DNA of 32,066 bases, taken from positions 1 through 32,066 of the forward strand of contig JAILGP010000058.1 in NCBI GenBank assembly GCA_024696635.1, given 5' to 3'. The position numbers and the translations under genes are program-made. Below, piece after piece: positions 22,427 through 32,064 of the stretch. Positions within the stretch are counted from its first letter, which is position 1; each line of letters starts with the position of its first letter. The DNA is from Eubacterium sp. (GTDB taxonomy: Bacteria > Bacillota > Clostridia > Lachnospirales > Lachnospiraceae). Below the pieces are notes generated by a model that was not told the origin of the DNA, did no database searches, and saw only the letters and a list, made by a program, of their open reading frames with translations.

Positions 22427-24150
22427 AGTGTCTTAAATATTTTACCTCCGATGGAATTAAAACAGTTGTTAAGGCGTCTATAGGACTTACGATTTTTCAG
22501 ATAGCCTGTATTGCTCCTATGATTTTAATTGTAAGGGCATTTTCACAGATGCTGGATGCTTACAGGGCTGGGCAGATAGGTGACTTTAACCTTGGACTAT
22601 ATATTATTGTTGGAACACTTCTTGTCCTTCTTATGTATGTCTGCTACAGGAAAATGTATAAGCTTAAGTATTTTGGTCTTTCCAATGAGAATATGAATCT
22701 TAGGATGGGTGTCATGGATAAGCTGAGACGCCTTCCGGAAAGCTATCTTTCAAAGCATGATTTAAGTGATCTTACATCCAGGGTAATGGATGATATAGGA
22801 ACAATAGAAGGTGTTCTTGCAAACCAGCTTACAGAAATGTTTGGGGGAATATTGTCTATTGCTTTAGTAATTCTCTTCATGTTTTTTGTAAATGTAAAAA
22901 TGACCCTCGCCCTTATGGTAGTACTTCCAGTAGTAGTTCTCAGCATGTCACTTAGTGATGTGGTATCCGGCAGGACACATATGAAGAACAGGCTTGCAAG
23001 AGTAGCTATATCAGATGGAATACAGGAATATCTGGAAAATATAAAGGTTCTTAAAATTTCTGGAAGTATAGAGACCTATCAGAAGGGGCTCTTTAGAAAA
23101 ATCAGAAAGCTGATACCGGGACTGGTTCTCTTTGAGTTTCTGGCGGGAATGTGTGTATCTACTGCCTATAACATGCTAAGAATGGGAATTGGTGTAGTTG
23201 CAATATATGGAGTTAATCTTCTTATAAAGGGCCAGATAGACGTGGAGACTTATATAACATTTGTCCTTATGGCAGTATGGATTTATGAGCCTCTTTCCTA
23301 TACCTGCGAAAATCTTGGAGCAGTTATAGCCTCTAAGGTGGCTGCGACAAGAATAGAAGAGATAATGGAATATAAGGAACAGGAGGGACAAAGGGATATA
23401 GTTTTTAATGACTATGATATTAGCTTTGATGATGTAAGGTTCTCCTATGAAACAAAGGAAGAGATTCTTAAGGGTGTAAGCTTTACTGCAAATCAAGGAC
23501 AATATACAGCCCTGGTTGGTCCTTCCGGAAGTGGAAAGTCTACTATATGTAAGCTGGCTGCTAGACTCTGGGATGTGGACTCAGGAAGTCTTACTCTGGG
23601 AGGTAAAGAGGTTTCGGATATAAGTCCGGAGACACTTTTTAAACAATATTCCATAGTATTTCAGGATGTAACACTTTTTAATGATTCCATATATAACAAC
23701 ATTTTGATTGGTAATAAGGATGCCAGTCGCGAGGATGTTTTAAGGGCGGCAGAATATGCCCAGTGTATGCCTTTTATAGAAAAGCTTCCTCAGGGAATAG
23801 ATACCATAATAGGTGAAAATGGACATACCCTTTCCGGTGGTGAAAGGCAGAGGCTTTCCATAGCCAGGGCATTTCTAAAGGATGCTCCTATAGTTCTGCT
23901 TGATGAGAGTACAGCATCTATAGACCCTGAAACCGAGACTCGTATACAGGCTGCTATTGAGAAGCTTACCAAGGGCAAGACTGTACTTATGATAGCCCAT
24001 AGACTAAGAAGTATAGTGGGCTGTGACAGGATTGTGGTTTTAGATCAGGGCAAGGTTGTAGGTGATGGCAGGCATGAGGAACTGATGAATAATTGTCCTG
24101 TCTATAAAAAACTTTATACCCTGCAGCATGAAAGTGAAGAGACTATATAA
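22420..24150 (+). CDS. ABC transporter permease/ATPase, second subunit of pair 2
   Basis: A 576-residue partner of the preceding gene. Walker A GPSGSGKST (367-375), Q-loop VFQDVTLF, signature LSGGERQRLSIARAFL, Walker B VLLDESTASID (DES rather than the usual DEA; the catalytic glutamate is kept) and MIAHRLRS are visible; the membrane domain spans about 1-310. AAAGGGGG inside the upstream gene serves the ATG. The EcfT gene follows after 72 bp without a terminator, so the operon continues. The role is inferred from context: YbtPQ/IrtAB-like heterodimers import metal-siderophores despite the exporter fold, but no biochemical statement can be made from sequence. Confidence 0.87.
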   Translation: MLKCLKYFTSDGIKTVVKASIGLTIFQIACIAPMILIVRAFSQMLDAYRAGQIGDFNLGLYIIVGTLLVLLMYVCYRKMYKLKYFGLSNENMNLRMGVMDKLRRLPESYLSKHDLSDLTSRVMDDIGTIEGVLANQLTEMFGGILSIALVILFMFFVNVKMTLALMVVLPVVVLSMSLSDVVSGRTHMKNRLARVAISDGIQEYLENIKVLKISGSIETYQKGLFRKIRKLIPGLVLFEFLAGMCVSTAYNMLRMGIGVVAIYGVNLLIKGQIDVETYITFVLMAVWIYEPLSYTCENLGAVIASKVAATRIEEIMEYKEQEGQRDIVFNDYDISFDDVRFSYETKEEILKGVSFTANQGQYTALVGPSGSGKSTICKLAARLWDVDSGSLTLGGKEVSDISPETLFKQYSIVFQDVTLFNDSIYNNILIGNKDASREDVLRAAEYAQCMPFIEKLPQGIDTIIGENGHTLSGGERQRLSIARAFLKDAPIVLLDESTASIDPETETRIQAAIEKLTKGKTVLMIAHRLRSIVGCDRIVVLDQGKVVGDGRHEELMNNCPVYKKLYTLQHESEETI

Positions 24151-24222
24151 GAAAAAACATAAAAATAATGAAAAAATATATTAGGACCCAATATTTAAGA
24201 AAGAGAGTAGAAAATAAAAATT

Positions 24223-24900
24223 ATGAAAGGCCTTAAAATCAACCCTGTGGTTTTGATATTAATAAATATTTTAGCTCCATCTATGTATATATTTATAAAT
24301 GGCAAATATCTTATGATATATCTTCTGGTATTTTCATCTCTTTTGATGATTTTGATGGGAAGAGTTAAAAGAATGATTGCACTATTGATTATATTCTTTT
24401 CTATGTATGGGGCCCATCTTCTTACCATGAAGACTGGAGTTTTTGAAAGCTTTGGACTCTTTCTTATAGTACTTGCTCAATCAGTTCCGGTTATTGCACT
24501 GGCGACAGTTCTTGTCAGCAAATATAGTTCGGCTCAGCTTCTTTCAGCTCTTGAAACTATGAGACTTCCAAGGGCTTTGGTGGTGGCCGTAACAATAACC
24601 ATAAAATATATACCTACCTTTAAGAGGGAATTTGGTTATATTAAGGAATCCATGAGACTAAGAGGTATAAGTTTTACTTGGAAAAGGCCTATAAAAAGCT
24701 TTCAGTATTTTGTCGTTCCACAATTATTCAGATGTGCGGCTCTTGCGGAGGAGGTTACAGCAGCAGGACTTGTTAAGGGTATAGATGCACCGGAGAGAAG
24801 GTCTTCCTTCTTTGAACAAAAGGTACGTTGGTATGATTTATTAGTTCTTATATTATTTATAGCAGGTCTGGCAGGAATATACATTTTAAAGGAGAATTAA
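24223..24900 (+). CDS. ECF transporter transmembrane component EcfT (CbiQ family)
   Basis: A 225-residue membrane protein, the scaffold linking the ECF ATPases to the S component. Hydrophobic helices fill residues 8-30, 30-65, 75-100 and 205-222. Between them is the cytosolic coupling region with two helices: KEFGYIKESMRLRG-type sequence at about 138-147 and AAGLVKGID at about 183-191 (the second position usually reads ARG; here lysine replaces arginine). Slightly shorter than typical EcfT proteins (about 250-265). It ends 2 nt before the double EcfA gene, so translation is coupled. Together with the next two genes it makes a complete group II-like ECF module with a dedicated S component. Confidence 0.85.
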   Translation: MKGLKINPVVLILINILAPSMYIFINGKYLMIYLLVFSSLLMILMGRVKRMIALLIIFFSMYGAHLLTMKTGVFESFGLFLIVLAQSVPVIALATVLVSKYSSAQLLSALETMRLPRALVVAVTITIKYIPTFKREFGYIKESMRLRGISFTWKRPIKSFQYFVVPQLFRCAALAEEVTAAGLVKGIDAPERRSSFFEQKVRWYDLLVLILFIAGLAGIYILKEN

Positions 24901-24902
24901 TT

Positions 24903-26357
24903 ATGAGTAGGGATGAAAAGCTTATATCAGCTCAGAATCTTTCCTTTAAGTATAGTGAATCAAGTGAGGGAATAAATAATATAAGCTTCGATATAAGGGC
25001 TGGGGAAGTGATTCTTCTTACAGGTAATTCGGGAAGTGGTAAGTCCACCCTTCTTAAGTGCCTGAACAGACTGATTCCGGAAATAACAGAGGGAAGTCTT
25101 ACAGGTAGCCTTGAGATTATGGACCAGGATTATTCCAAAATGAAAATGCATAAGCTCAATAAAAAAATCGGTTCTGTTTTTCAAAATCCTCGTTCCCAGT
25201 TTTTTACGGATAATACCACGGCAGAGCTGGTATTTCCCATGGAAAACTATGGATTTTCCAAAGAAAAGATGGAAGAAAGGCTTAGGGAGCTTAAGGTGCA
25301 GTTTGGACTTGAGGGCCTGATGGATAAGAATATATATACCTTGTCCAGTGGAGAAAGGCAGATGATAGCCCTTGCTTCTTCTATGACCATGCATCAGAAG
25401 GTTCTGCTTTTTGATGAGCCATCAGCAAATCTGGATTATGGAAATGCTATGAAACTGGGACGTATTATAAAGAGGCTTAAGAATGAGGGCTATACCATTA
25501 TAGTGGGTGATCACAGATTTTATTATCTGAATGGAATCATAGACAGGGTTTTCTTTATGGAAAATGGATGTCTTACCATAGCTGATAGTGAGGAAGAATT
25601 TAAAAACGGTAATTATGATACCAGAAGCTTTGATATATTTTCCCTGGATATAGGATTTGAATCAGAAAAATCAAGAGAATCTAAAGAACATAAAGATGGG
25701 AAAAGTGTTGCAACTATTGAGGGAGCTTTTTATAAGGACATTCTTAAGGATATTAATCTTTCTCTTGAAAAGGGCCAGGTTGCAGTTCTGGTAGGTAATA
25801 ATGGGGCAGGGAAAACAACCCTTGCCAAGCTTCTATGTAAAAGCATTAAAGCTGATAAGGGTGAGGTAAGGACTGATGGACTCCCATTCTTTATTATGCA
25901 GGATCCTGATTACCAGCTTTTTGGTACTTCAGTAAGAAACGAACTTAGCCTTGTAAAGAATAGGCCAAGGGAAATAGATGAGTGTATTGAATACCTGGGA
26001 CTTGGGCCTTATAAGAATAAACATCCCTTTGATCTTTCAGGTGGTCAGAAGCAGAGACTTCAGATATGTATGTCACTGCTTTGCGACAGGTCACTAATAA
26101 TATTTGATGAACCTACCAGTGGTCTGGATATATATTCCATGCATAGTGTGGCAGATAAGATTAAGGAATTAAAATCCAAGGCTGGAATACTTGTTATCTC
26201 TCATGATTATGAATTTATCAGACATGTGGCGGACAGAATTATTTATTTAAATGAGGGTTCTATAGAAAAGAATTTCCGATTAGATAAAAATACATTATCT
26301 GATCTGAATAATATATTTATAAAAATGCAGGAGGAAAAGCAGGATGAAAGGAAGTAA
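24903..26357 (+). CDS. Fused double ECF ATPase (EcfA-EcfA', CbiO-type)
   Basis: A 484-residue protein with two ABC ATPase domains in tandem, replacing separate EcfA1 and EcfA2. Domain 1: Walker A GNSGSGKST (41-49), Q-loop FQNPRSQFF, signature LSSGERQ (serine for the first glycine), Walker B LLFDEPSANLD. Domain 2: Walker A GNNGAGKTT (298-306), Q-loop MQDPDYQLFG, signature LSGGQKQRLQ, Walker B IIFDEPTSGLD and ISHDYEF. The QNP/QDP Q-loops are diagnostic of ECF ATPases. It overlaps the S-component gene by 14 bp. The weaker first signature suggests functional asymmetry between the two ATP sites. Confidence 0.9.
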   Translation: MSRDEKLISAQNLSFKYSESSEGINNISFDIRAGEVILLTGNSGSGKSTLLKCLNRLIPEITEGSLTGSLEIMDQDYSKMKMHKLNKKIGSVFQNPRSQFFTDNTTAELVFPMENYGFSKEKMEERLRELKVQFGLEGLMDKNIYTLSSGERQMIALASSMTMHQKVLLFDEPSANLDYGNAMKLGRIIKRLKNEGYTIIVGDHRFYYLNGIIDRVFFMENGCLTIADSEEEFKNGNYDTRSFDIFSLDIGFESEKSRESKEHKDGKSVATIEGAFYKDILKDINLSLEKGQVAVLVGNNGAGKTTLAKLLCKSIKADKGEVRTDGLPFFIMQDPDYQLFGTSVRNELSLVKNRPREIDECIEYLGLGPYKNKHPFDLSGGQKQRLQICMSLLCDRSLIIFDEPTSGLDIYSMHSVADKIKELKSKAGILVISHDYEFIRHVADRIIYLNEGSIEKNFRLDKNTLSDLNNIFIKMQEEKQDERK

Positions 26358-26982
26358 AATTAAAAAACTAAAAATTAAAGATTTTGTAATGATTGCATTA
26401 CTGACGGCCCTATATATGCTGTTTTATATGGTGGCATCACTTTTTGTATTTGTGCTTGGGGATTTTGGACATGCCATTAGTCCGGGAATATGCGGACTTT
26501 TATCTGGAGCAGTTCTCGTCTTCATGACTAGAAAGGTTGGAAAATTTGGACAGTTTACTATTATGCAGGCTATATGCATGGTAATCTTCTCTATAATGGG
26601 AGCTGGATATCTGCCTTGGTTTATCACATCTATGGTGGGAGCAATTTTAGCTGATATCATAGCATCAACCACAGATAAACCTGCCACCTGGAAGGTTGGT
26701 ATCGCATCTGGTTTATTCCATGTTGGACAGGCATTTGGTACAATTATCCCATGTCTCTTCTTCCTGGAGAGCTACCGTGAAGAATGGATATCCAGAGGAC
26801 AGACAGAGGAAGCAATGGATGCAATGATAAAGTATACATCAGGTGCAATGGGAATAGTTTCAACAATAATAGTATTTACCCTTTCATTTATAGGTGTATA
26901 TATAGGATATGCTATTCTTAAAAAACATCTGGAGAATAGTGAGGCTTCCAAAGTGGAAAAAGAAGCAGAGGCCATATCCTAA
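26344..26982 (+). CDS. MptD-family ECF transporter S component
   Basis: A 212-residue membrane protein with five or six helices and the features of the MptD (Trep_Strep) family: an N-terminal basic segment followed by DFVMIALLTALYMLFYMV, a FGHAISPGICGLLSGAV segment, GYLPWFITSMVGAILADII, and GIASGLFHVGQAFGTIIP. S components give substrate specificity; the ligand of this family is not settled, with haem or metal chelates suggested for related ECF systems of streptococci and lactobacilli. AGGAGG precedes the ATG, inside the EcfA gene. It is the last gene of the operon. The tail is charged and cytosolic. Confidence 0.85.
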   Translation: MKGSKIKKLKIKDFVMIALLTALYMLFYMVASLFVFVLGDFGHAISPGICGLLSGAVLVFMTRKVGKFGQFTIMQAICMVIFSIMGAGYLPWFITSMVGAILADIIASTTDKPATWKVGIASGLFHVGQAFGTIIPCLFFLESYREEWISRGQTEEAMDAMIKYTSGAMGIVSTIIVFTLSFIGVYIGYAILKKHLENSEASKVEKEAEAIS

Positions 26983-27033
26983 GCATAATTTAATTTTGGA
27001 AATAAAAAACTAAAAATAAAGAAAACCATAAAA

Positions 27034-27087
27034 AATAAAGAAAATAAAGAAAAACATAAAAATAAAGAAAATAAAGAAAAACATAAA
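27034..27087. repeat. 27-bp A-rich tandem repeat after the ECF operon
   Basis: Two perfect copies (27034-27060, 27061-27087) of a unit beginning AATAAAGAAAATAAAG, with partial copies on both sides (27011 and 27088). The 26983-27283 gap holds this repeat, a terminator and an AT-rich upstream region for the next gene; no other content is seen. Confidence 0.85.
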
Positions 27088-27120
27088 AAATAAAGAAAAA
27101 GTATAATAAAAGAGCGTGAG

Positions 27121-27156
27121 AAAAAACATTCACATTTATTTGTGGATGTTTTTTTA
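27121..27156 (+). terminator. Terminator of the ABC/ECF operon
   Basis: AAAAAACATTCACA and TGTGGATGTTTTTT form a 14-bp stem (one G-U) around TTTATT, with additional T residues. The A6/T6 flanks make it effective on both strands. Confidence 0.88.
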
Positions 27157-27283
27157 TGCCTGTTTATAATTTTATTTTAATAAAATTTTTGTTTATATGA
27201 TATATTTTATGCTTTTTGTGTTATGCTTTTGTTGCGCATTGTATGATATGATGACATAAGTATTTGTGATAAAAGGAGTAAAT

Positions 27284-29113
27284 ATGCCACCAGGAGGCAG
27301 AATTGGAGGTCCGGGAGGACATTATATGACAGAGGAGGAGAAGGCAGCTCAGCCCAAGGTTACACCTGAGCTTATGAAAAGAGTATTCTCCTATCTGAAA
27401 CCCTATTGGAAGCAGTTAATACTGGTTCTTATTTGTATTGCCCTCTCATCCATACTTAATCTTTTACCCTCAATCCTGACAGGTAAAATAATAGATGAAG
27501 GACTTATTGGAAGAAATCTGAAGCTTCTTATTATATATATAGTGGCATCTCTTGGAGTAACCCTGGGCGCCAATCTTATAGGTGTGGCTGAAAGCTATAT
27601 AAATACATGGATAGCCCAGCATATAACATTTGACATGCGTAACCAGATGTTCAGGCATCTCCAGCGTATGTCCCAGAGATTTTTTACAAGTAATAATCAG
27701 GGTGATATTATTACCCGAATGACCAGTGACATAGATGGAGTAGAGTCAGTTATTACAAATACCTTTAAGAGTATACTGTCTAATTCCATTACTCTTATCT
27801 TTGCTCTTTTAGCTATGTTTCAGAAAAACTGGATACTGGCCCTTATAGGAATTGCAGTAATACCACTTTTCGTGATTCCAACCAGAAAGGCTGGAAAGAC
27901 CAGGTGGACTCTTACTAAAGAGGCTCAGGAATGTAATGATGAAGTAAATGGAATTTTAAATGAAACCATGTCAGTAAGCGGCCAGCTTCTGGTTAAGCTT
28001 TTTGGCAGGGAAAATCAGGAATATGACAAATACCAGTCTGTAAACAGGAAAATGATGGGCCTGAACATTAAGGAAAAGATGGCCGGAAGATGGTTCTTTG
28101 TAGTTCTTACTACAGTTACAAGTATAGGACCTATGCTGCTTTATCTGGTAGGTGGAGTCATAATGATGAATTACGACCCAAGCCTTACAGTAGGTGATAT
28201 TACAGTTCTGGTGGCTCTGCTTGGAAAAACTTATATGCCGGTAAACAGCCTTCTTAATATACAGGTGGACTGGATCCGTTCCATGGCACTTTTTACCAGA
28301 ATCTTTGACTACTTCGATATGAAGGTGGAGATAGAAAATGCACCTGATGCCATAGTACCTAAGAAAAGGGCAGGCGGGCAGGTTGAGTTTTCACATGTAT
28401 TTTTTAGCTATGATAAGGATAGACAGATTCTTAAGGATATAAGCTTTAAGCTGAATAATGGTAAGAGCATTGCCATAGTTGGACCATCCGGGTCAGGAAA
28501 AAGTACTATTATCAACCTTATTCCACGCCTCTATGATGTGGAAAAGGGAAATGTAACATTTGACGGAATTGATGTAAAAAAGCTGGATCTGACCTATCTT
28601 AGAAACAGTATAGGACTGGTATCTCAGGAAACCTATCTTTTTAATAGTACAATAAGGGAAAATCTTCTTTATGCTAAAAATGATGCTACAGAAGAGGAAC
28701 TTATAGAGGCATGTAAGAAGGCAAATATATATGATTTTATTTCTTCACAGGAAAAGGGCCTTGATACAATGGTGGGAAACCGGGGACTCAAGCTTTCCGG
28801 AGGAGAAAAACAGAGAATATCCATAGCCAGGGTTATACTTAAAAATCCATCACTTCTTATTTTTGATGAAGCGACATCGGCTCTGGATTCCATTTCCGAG
28901 AGTAAGATTCAGGAGGCTATAGAACCTATTATAGCTGAGCGAACAAGTATACTTATAGCTCATAGATTATCTACTATATTGGCAGCTGATGAGATTCTTG
29001 TTGTAAAGGATGGGGAAATAGTAGAGAGAGGAAAACATAAAGAACTGGTTGGAAAGGGAGGAGTATATAGTGAACTTTATAATACCCAGTTCTTAAGTAA
29101 AACTAATAGTTAA
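27284..29113 (+). CDS. ABC transporter permease/ATPase (MsbA/BmrA-type half-transporter)
   Basis: A 609-residue exporter-fold protein, alone and so probably homodimeric. The N-terminus is glycine/proline-rich (MPPGGRIGGPGG), common in Firmicute members of this group, followed by a membrane domain to about residue 340 and an ATPase domain with Walker A GPSGSGKST (400-408), Q-loop LVSQETYLF, signature LSGGEKQRIS (504-513), Walker B LLIFDEATSALD and LIAHRLST. The frame is open from a GTG at 27266, but AAGGAG (27273-27278) points to ATG at 27284, 5 nt further. It belongs to a different subfamily from the two heterodimeric pairs. The 950-residue unknown gene follows after 59 bp with no terminator. 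Substrate unknown; multidrug or lipid-like export is the family default. Confidence 0.88.
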   Translation: MPPGGRIGGPGGHYMTEEEKAAQPKVTPELMKRVFSYLKPYWKQLILVLICIALSSILNLLPSILTGKIIDEGLIGRNLKLLIIYIVASLGVTLGANLIGVAESYINTWIAQHITFDMRNQMFRHLQRMSQRFFTSNNQGDIITRMTSDIDGVESVITNTFKSILSNSITLIFALLAMFQKNWILALIGIAVIPLFVIPTRKAGKTRWTLTKEAQECNDEVNGILNETMSVSGQLLVKLFGRENQEYDKYQSVNRKMMGLNIKEKMAGRWFFVVLTTVTSIGPMLLYLVGGVIMMNYDPSLTVGDITVLVALLGKTYMPVNSLLNIQVDWIRSMALFTRIFDYFDMKVEIENAPDAIVPKKRAGGQVEFSHVFFSYDKDRQILKDISFKLNNGKSIAIVGPSGSGKSTIINLIPRLYDVEKGNVTFDGIDVKKLDLTYLRNSIGLVSQETYLFNSTIRENLLYAKNDATEEELIEACKKANIYDFISSQEKGLDTMVGNRGLKLSGGEKQRISIARVILKNPSLLIFDEATSALDSISESKIQEAIEPIIAERTSILIAHRLSTILAADEILVVKDGEIVERGKHKELVGKGGVYSELYNTQFLSKTNS

Positions 29114-29172
29114 TTATGTGATTTTGCATAATCATTTTGAATAGTTTCTATTTATTAAAGGAGGAATAGGCT

Positions 29173-32025
29173 ATGCCTAATAAGGGGTTAAGTGTAAAGG
29201 GTAGAAAAAGACAGGATTATAATAATGTCAGAGGTATTCAGGAAGCCTTCAGGGAACAAAAAACCGTACAGGATAAAATCTGGTATGGCATGCTTCTTAA
29301 TGCTTATCAGGGGGCCAAAATTAATAATCTAAGAGATACCTGGATTGAGGAAAATGAAATTAAGGCTGCTAATGAGCAAAAGGATGTTTACAGTATTGGT
29401 ATAAAGGATGTATTTTCCCAGGACGAAATTAATGTAATGGATGACATCTTAGAGGATAAAATGTTCGTAGATGTACTTGGTGATGGGGCCTACAGTACTA
29501 TTGTAAAAAATATGCAGAAGGCATATCTTATGCTTCCTGTAGTTATGGCAAGACTTGCCGATGAATATGAAAATGCTGCTAAGCTGGTACCAGAAGACGA
29601 ACCTAATAGGGAAAATAAAATCGCCTACATAGTTTATAACAGTGAATCTATGAATATGCAGTTTGTTCAGTCCATGGGAACTGTTATTGGAGTAAGTGGA
29701 ATTTCCTCATATTTACAGTCTGATAGCAGTCATAAAAAGATGGTGGAATATCTTAATTATAATTCTGAAATGACTGTTTCGCAGTTTATGTCTAAGCTTT
29801 GTTTCAGCCCGGCAGAAAGAGAAAAATTTTTAATGACTATGAATTGTGGGGAAAATAATCGTATTTATGACGTTTTTGAAAAGAAATATATAAAAAATCA
29901 TCCTGATGACCCAAAGCCTGATGAGAATACTATTATATCAGAAATAGAAGCGGAGTATATCTATTATGTAGATAGCAGACTTAATGCTGCAGAAATATCC
30001 ATGAGAAGTAATACTATTTCAGATATAAAAAATTCAATGACAGCTGATGAAAAGAAAAAGTTTGAAAGAGGGGTATTTATATATACCGGTACCAAAATTG
30101 ACCCAGCCAGTGGTGACGAAATCAGTATTGTTAATGGAAGTAATGATAAGAAGGAAAAGAATGAATTTAAGGAATGGGTTGAAAAAAAGGGTAATGGTCT
30201 TATAGCTCAGTATAAGGCTTCTCAAAAGAAAAAGTCCCTTAATACATTGGATAGGATTGTACATCACAGGGCTCCTTTCCATGCTAACGAGGATGAAATA
30301 TCATCAATTTTTTATGATAATCAGCAGAAAAAGGTAGATATTGCTGTATATAGAGGGGTATTAAATGATCTTCTATCCACTAAGGATGGAGGCGGAGTAG
30401 GTCATTCTAAGAACTCTGAAAAATATGAGAAATTGATAAATAACCTGAAAAAGTACGAGTATGCTGTCTCCAGCAGAGAAGGACTTAAAGCAGAGGCCCT
30501 TAAAGAAAAGCTTATAGATAGCTGTATGGATTATATTGATGGAAAAACCTCAAGACTAAGAAGAAGTCCCTGGGCTAGAAAAAGATTTGACGATGCTATT
30601 CTTCTTTTGGCGGAGCTTCTTCCTGAAGACAAATTCAGAAATATAGTTGATGGAATCAATAAGGATCGTGGTGCTAAAAAGGGTGAGGACAATTATATTG
30701 ATTATGATAAAAAATATGCCAGATCCTATGAAGCTAATTCTCCAAGGTCAAAGATTCGTAATCGTATGAGAGATCTGGAGGACCAGGTACAAAGAGATAC
30801 TAAGGAAAATGCTACTAATATGTCTTCATTATTCAAGGCCAAAATGCAGGTTCTGGATGATCTCTTTTCTCCAGAAATTCCTGACCAAAGTGTATTTAGA
30901 AATGTATTCAGAAAGAGAAGTGGCCAGCCGATTAAGGGTATTGATAATTTCAAAAAGGAATTTAAACCTATAGGGGAATATAAATTTGAGATTCTTCTTT
31001 CAGATAAGGATTTTGCTGCTATTAGTTATGGTGCCTGCTTATCAGGGGATGCAGCGGGACTGGATAAAAGCCTTATGGTGGCAAGTCCAGAGGAAACAGC
31101 ACTTATAAACGGAGAAAAGTATACTATTGATATTTGCAATAAGGAGACAGCAAATAACCTTAAAGATAATATAGAAGTTATAAATAAGGGAAGAAATATT
31201 GCAAGTGATGCACTTAGAGATTATGCAAATGGATATAAAGAGCCTTTGTCAAGGATTATAGCATCTACAATGAAATATATAGCAGACTCAACAGCCACAT
31301 CAGACTTTGTAGGTCCTGATTACTTTTATAAGTCTGAAATATCATCAAGAATGATGAAGATGATGAATAGGGATCCAGAGCTCCTTAAGCTATCTCTAAA
31401 AAATGGACTTACCAATGATATCTACACAAAAGTAAAGACTGTTCAGAAAGAGACCGAAATTATGGCAAGGCATGTGGATGGAATTAATAAGCTTTGCAAT
31501 ATGAATAGTGTTAACAAAATGACCGATAAGGAATATGAAAATCATCAGATGGATATTGTTATGAAGACTGTTCTTGACGTATCACTTGAGAATGGTATTA
31601 AATCTGCCCAGAGTAATCCTGATTATAAGAAGGAAATTAAGACCTTTACAGAAAAATGTAATAAAGAATATTCAGAGATAAACAGATCCAACAAGCCTGA
31701 AGACAGAATTAAGAAAAGTAAGCTGCAGGAGGTAAATGCATTAAGAGGTAAATTAATACTTGCAAAATATATTCCTGAAAATCCACTTATAAAGACTCTT
31801 AAGAATCCTAAAGAGGCAGATAAGCTTAGAGATGAACTTAAGAAATTCATGAAAAAATCAGGTATTATGGATATGGACGGCGAGGTATTTAGCAGGAATG
31901 TAAGTAAGACAACCTTTAGAGATAAGGTAGCTGAATTTGCTAATAAATATGCTCCTGTTAAGGTTGAAAGAAGAAAGCAGGTTGAGAATATTTCAGGGAA
32001 AAGTACCAGCGTAAAATCCATGTGA
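29173..32025 (+). CDS. Large leaderless protein of unknown function (950 residues)
   Basis: I do not recognise a named family. The protein is soluble, highly charged (Lys, Glu, Asp, Asn) and mostly helical, with no signal peptide, transmembrane segment or anchor. A helical module at about 410-482 (KYEYAVSSREGLKAEALKEK, then CMDYIDGKTSRLRRSPWARKRF, then LLLAELL) resembles short modules in other large uncharacterised proteins of gut Firmicutes. Residues 610-690 look more compact and beta-containing (EYKFEILLSDKDFAAISYGA). The C-terminus is lysine-rich. AAAGGAGG lies 6-9 nt before the ATG. It may be co-transcribed with the upstream ABC gene. Candidates are a structural or effector-like cytosolic protein; none can be preferred. 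Confidence 0.8.
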   Translation: MPNKGLSVKGRKRQDYNNVRGIQEAFREQKTVQDKIWYGMLLNAYQGAKINNLRDTWIEENEIKAANEQKDVYSIGIKDVFSQDEINVMDDILEDKMFVDVLGDGAYSTIVKNMQKAYLMLPVVMARLADEYENAAKLVPEDEPNRENKIAYIVYNSESMNMQFVQSMGTVIGVSGISSYLQSDSSHKKMVEYLNYNSEMTVSQFMSKLCFSPAEREKFLMTMNCGENNRIYDVFEKKYIKNHPDDPKPDENTIISEIEAEYIYYVDSRLNAAEISMRSNTISDIKNSMTADEKKKFERGVFIYTGTKIDPASGDEISIVNGSNDKKEKNEFKEWVEKKGNGLIAQYKASQKKKSLNTLDRIVHHRAPFHANEDEISSIFYDNQQKKVDIAVYRGVLNDLLSTKDGGGVGHSKNSEKYEKLINNLKKYEYAVSSREGLKAEALKEKLIDSCMDYIDGKTSRLRRSPWARKRFDDAILLLAELLPEDKFRNIVDGINKDRGAKKGEDNYIDYDKKYARSYEANSPRSKIRNRMRDLEDQVQRDTKENATNMSSLFKAKMQVLDDLFSPEIPDQSVFRNVFRKRSGQPIKGIDNFKKEFKPIGEYKFEILLSDKDFAAISYGACLSGDAAGLDKSLMVASPEETALINGEKYTIDICNKETANNLKDNIEVINKGRNIASDALRDYANGYKEPLSRIIASTMKYIADSTATSDFVGPDYFYKSEISSRMMKMMNRDPELLKLSLKNGLTNDIYTKVKTVQKETEIMARHVDGINKLCNMNSVNKMTDKEYENHQMDIVMKTVLDVSLENGIKSAQSNPDYKKEIKTFTEKCNKEYSEINRSNKPEDRIKKSKLQEVNALRGKLILAKYIPENPLIKTLKNPKEADKLRDELKKFMKKSGIMDMDGEVFSRNVSKTTFRDKVAEFANKYAPVKVERRKQVENISGKSTSVKSM

Positions 32026-32044
32026 TACTAAATTTATCCATGAA

Positions 32045-32064
32045 ATATTTTTATATAAAAATAT
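32045..32064. other. Perfect 20-bp AT palindrome at the window end
   Basis: ATATTTTTATATAAAAATAT, 20 bp after the stop of the 950-residue gene. All A/T, so any hairpin is weak; it may mark the transcript end but lacks a GC stem. Confidence 0.4.

Noticed and set aside
27266..27283. GTG start for the third ABC transporter
   Set aside because: The ribosome site AAGGAG lies downstream of this GTG and 5 nt before the ATG at 27284.
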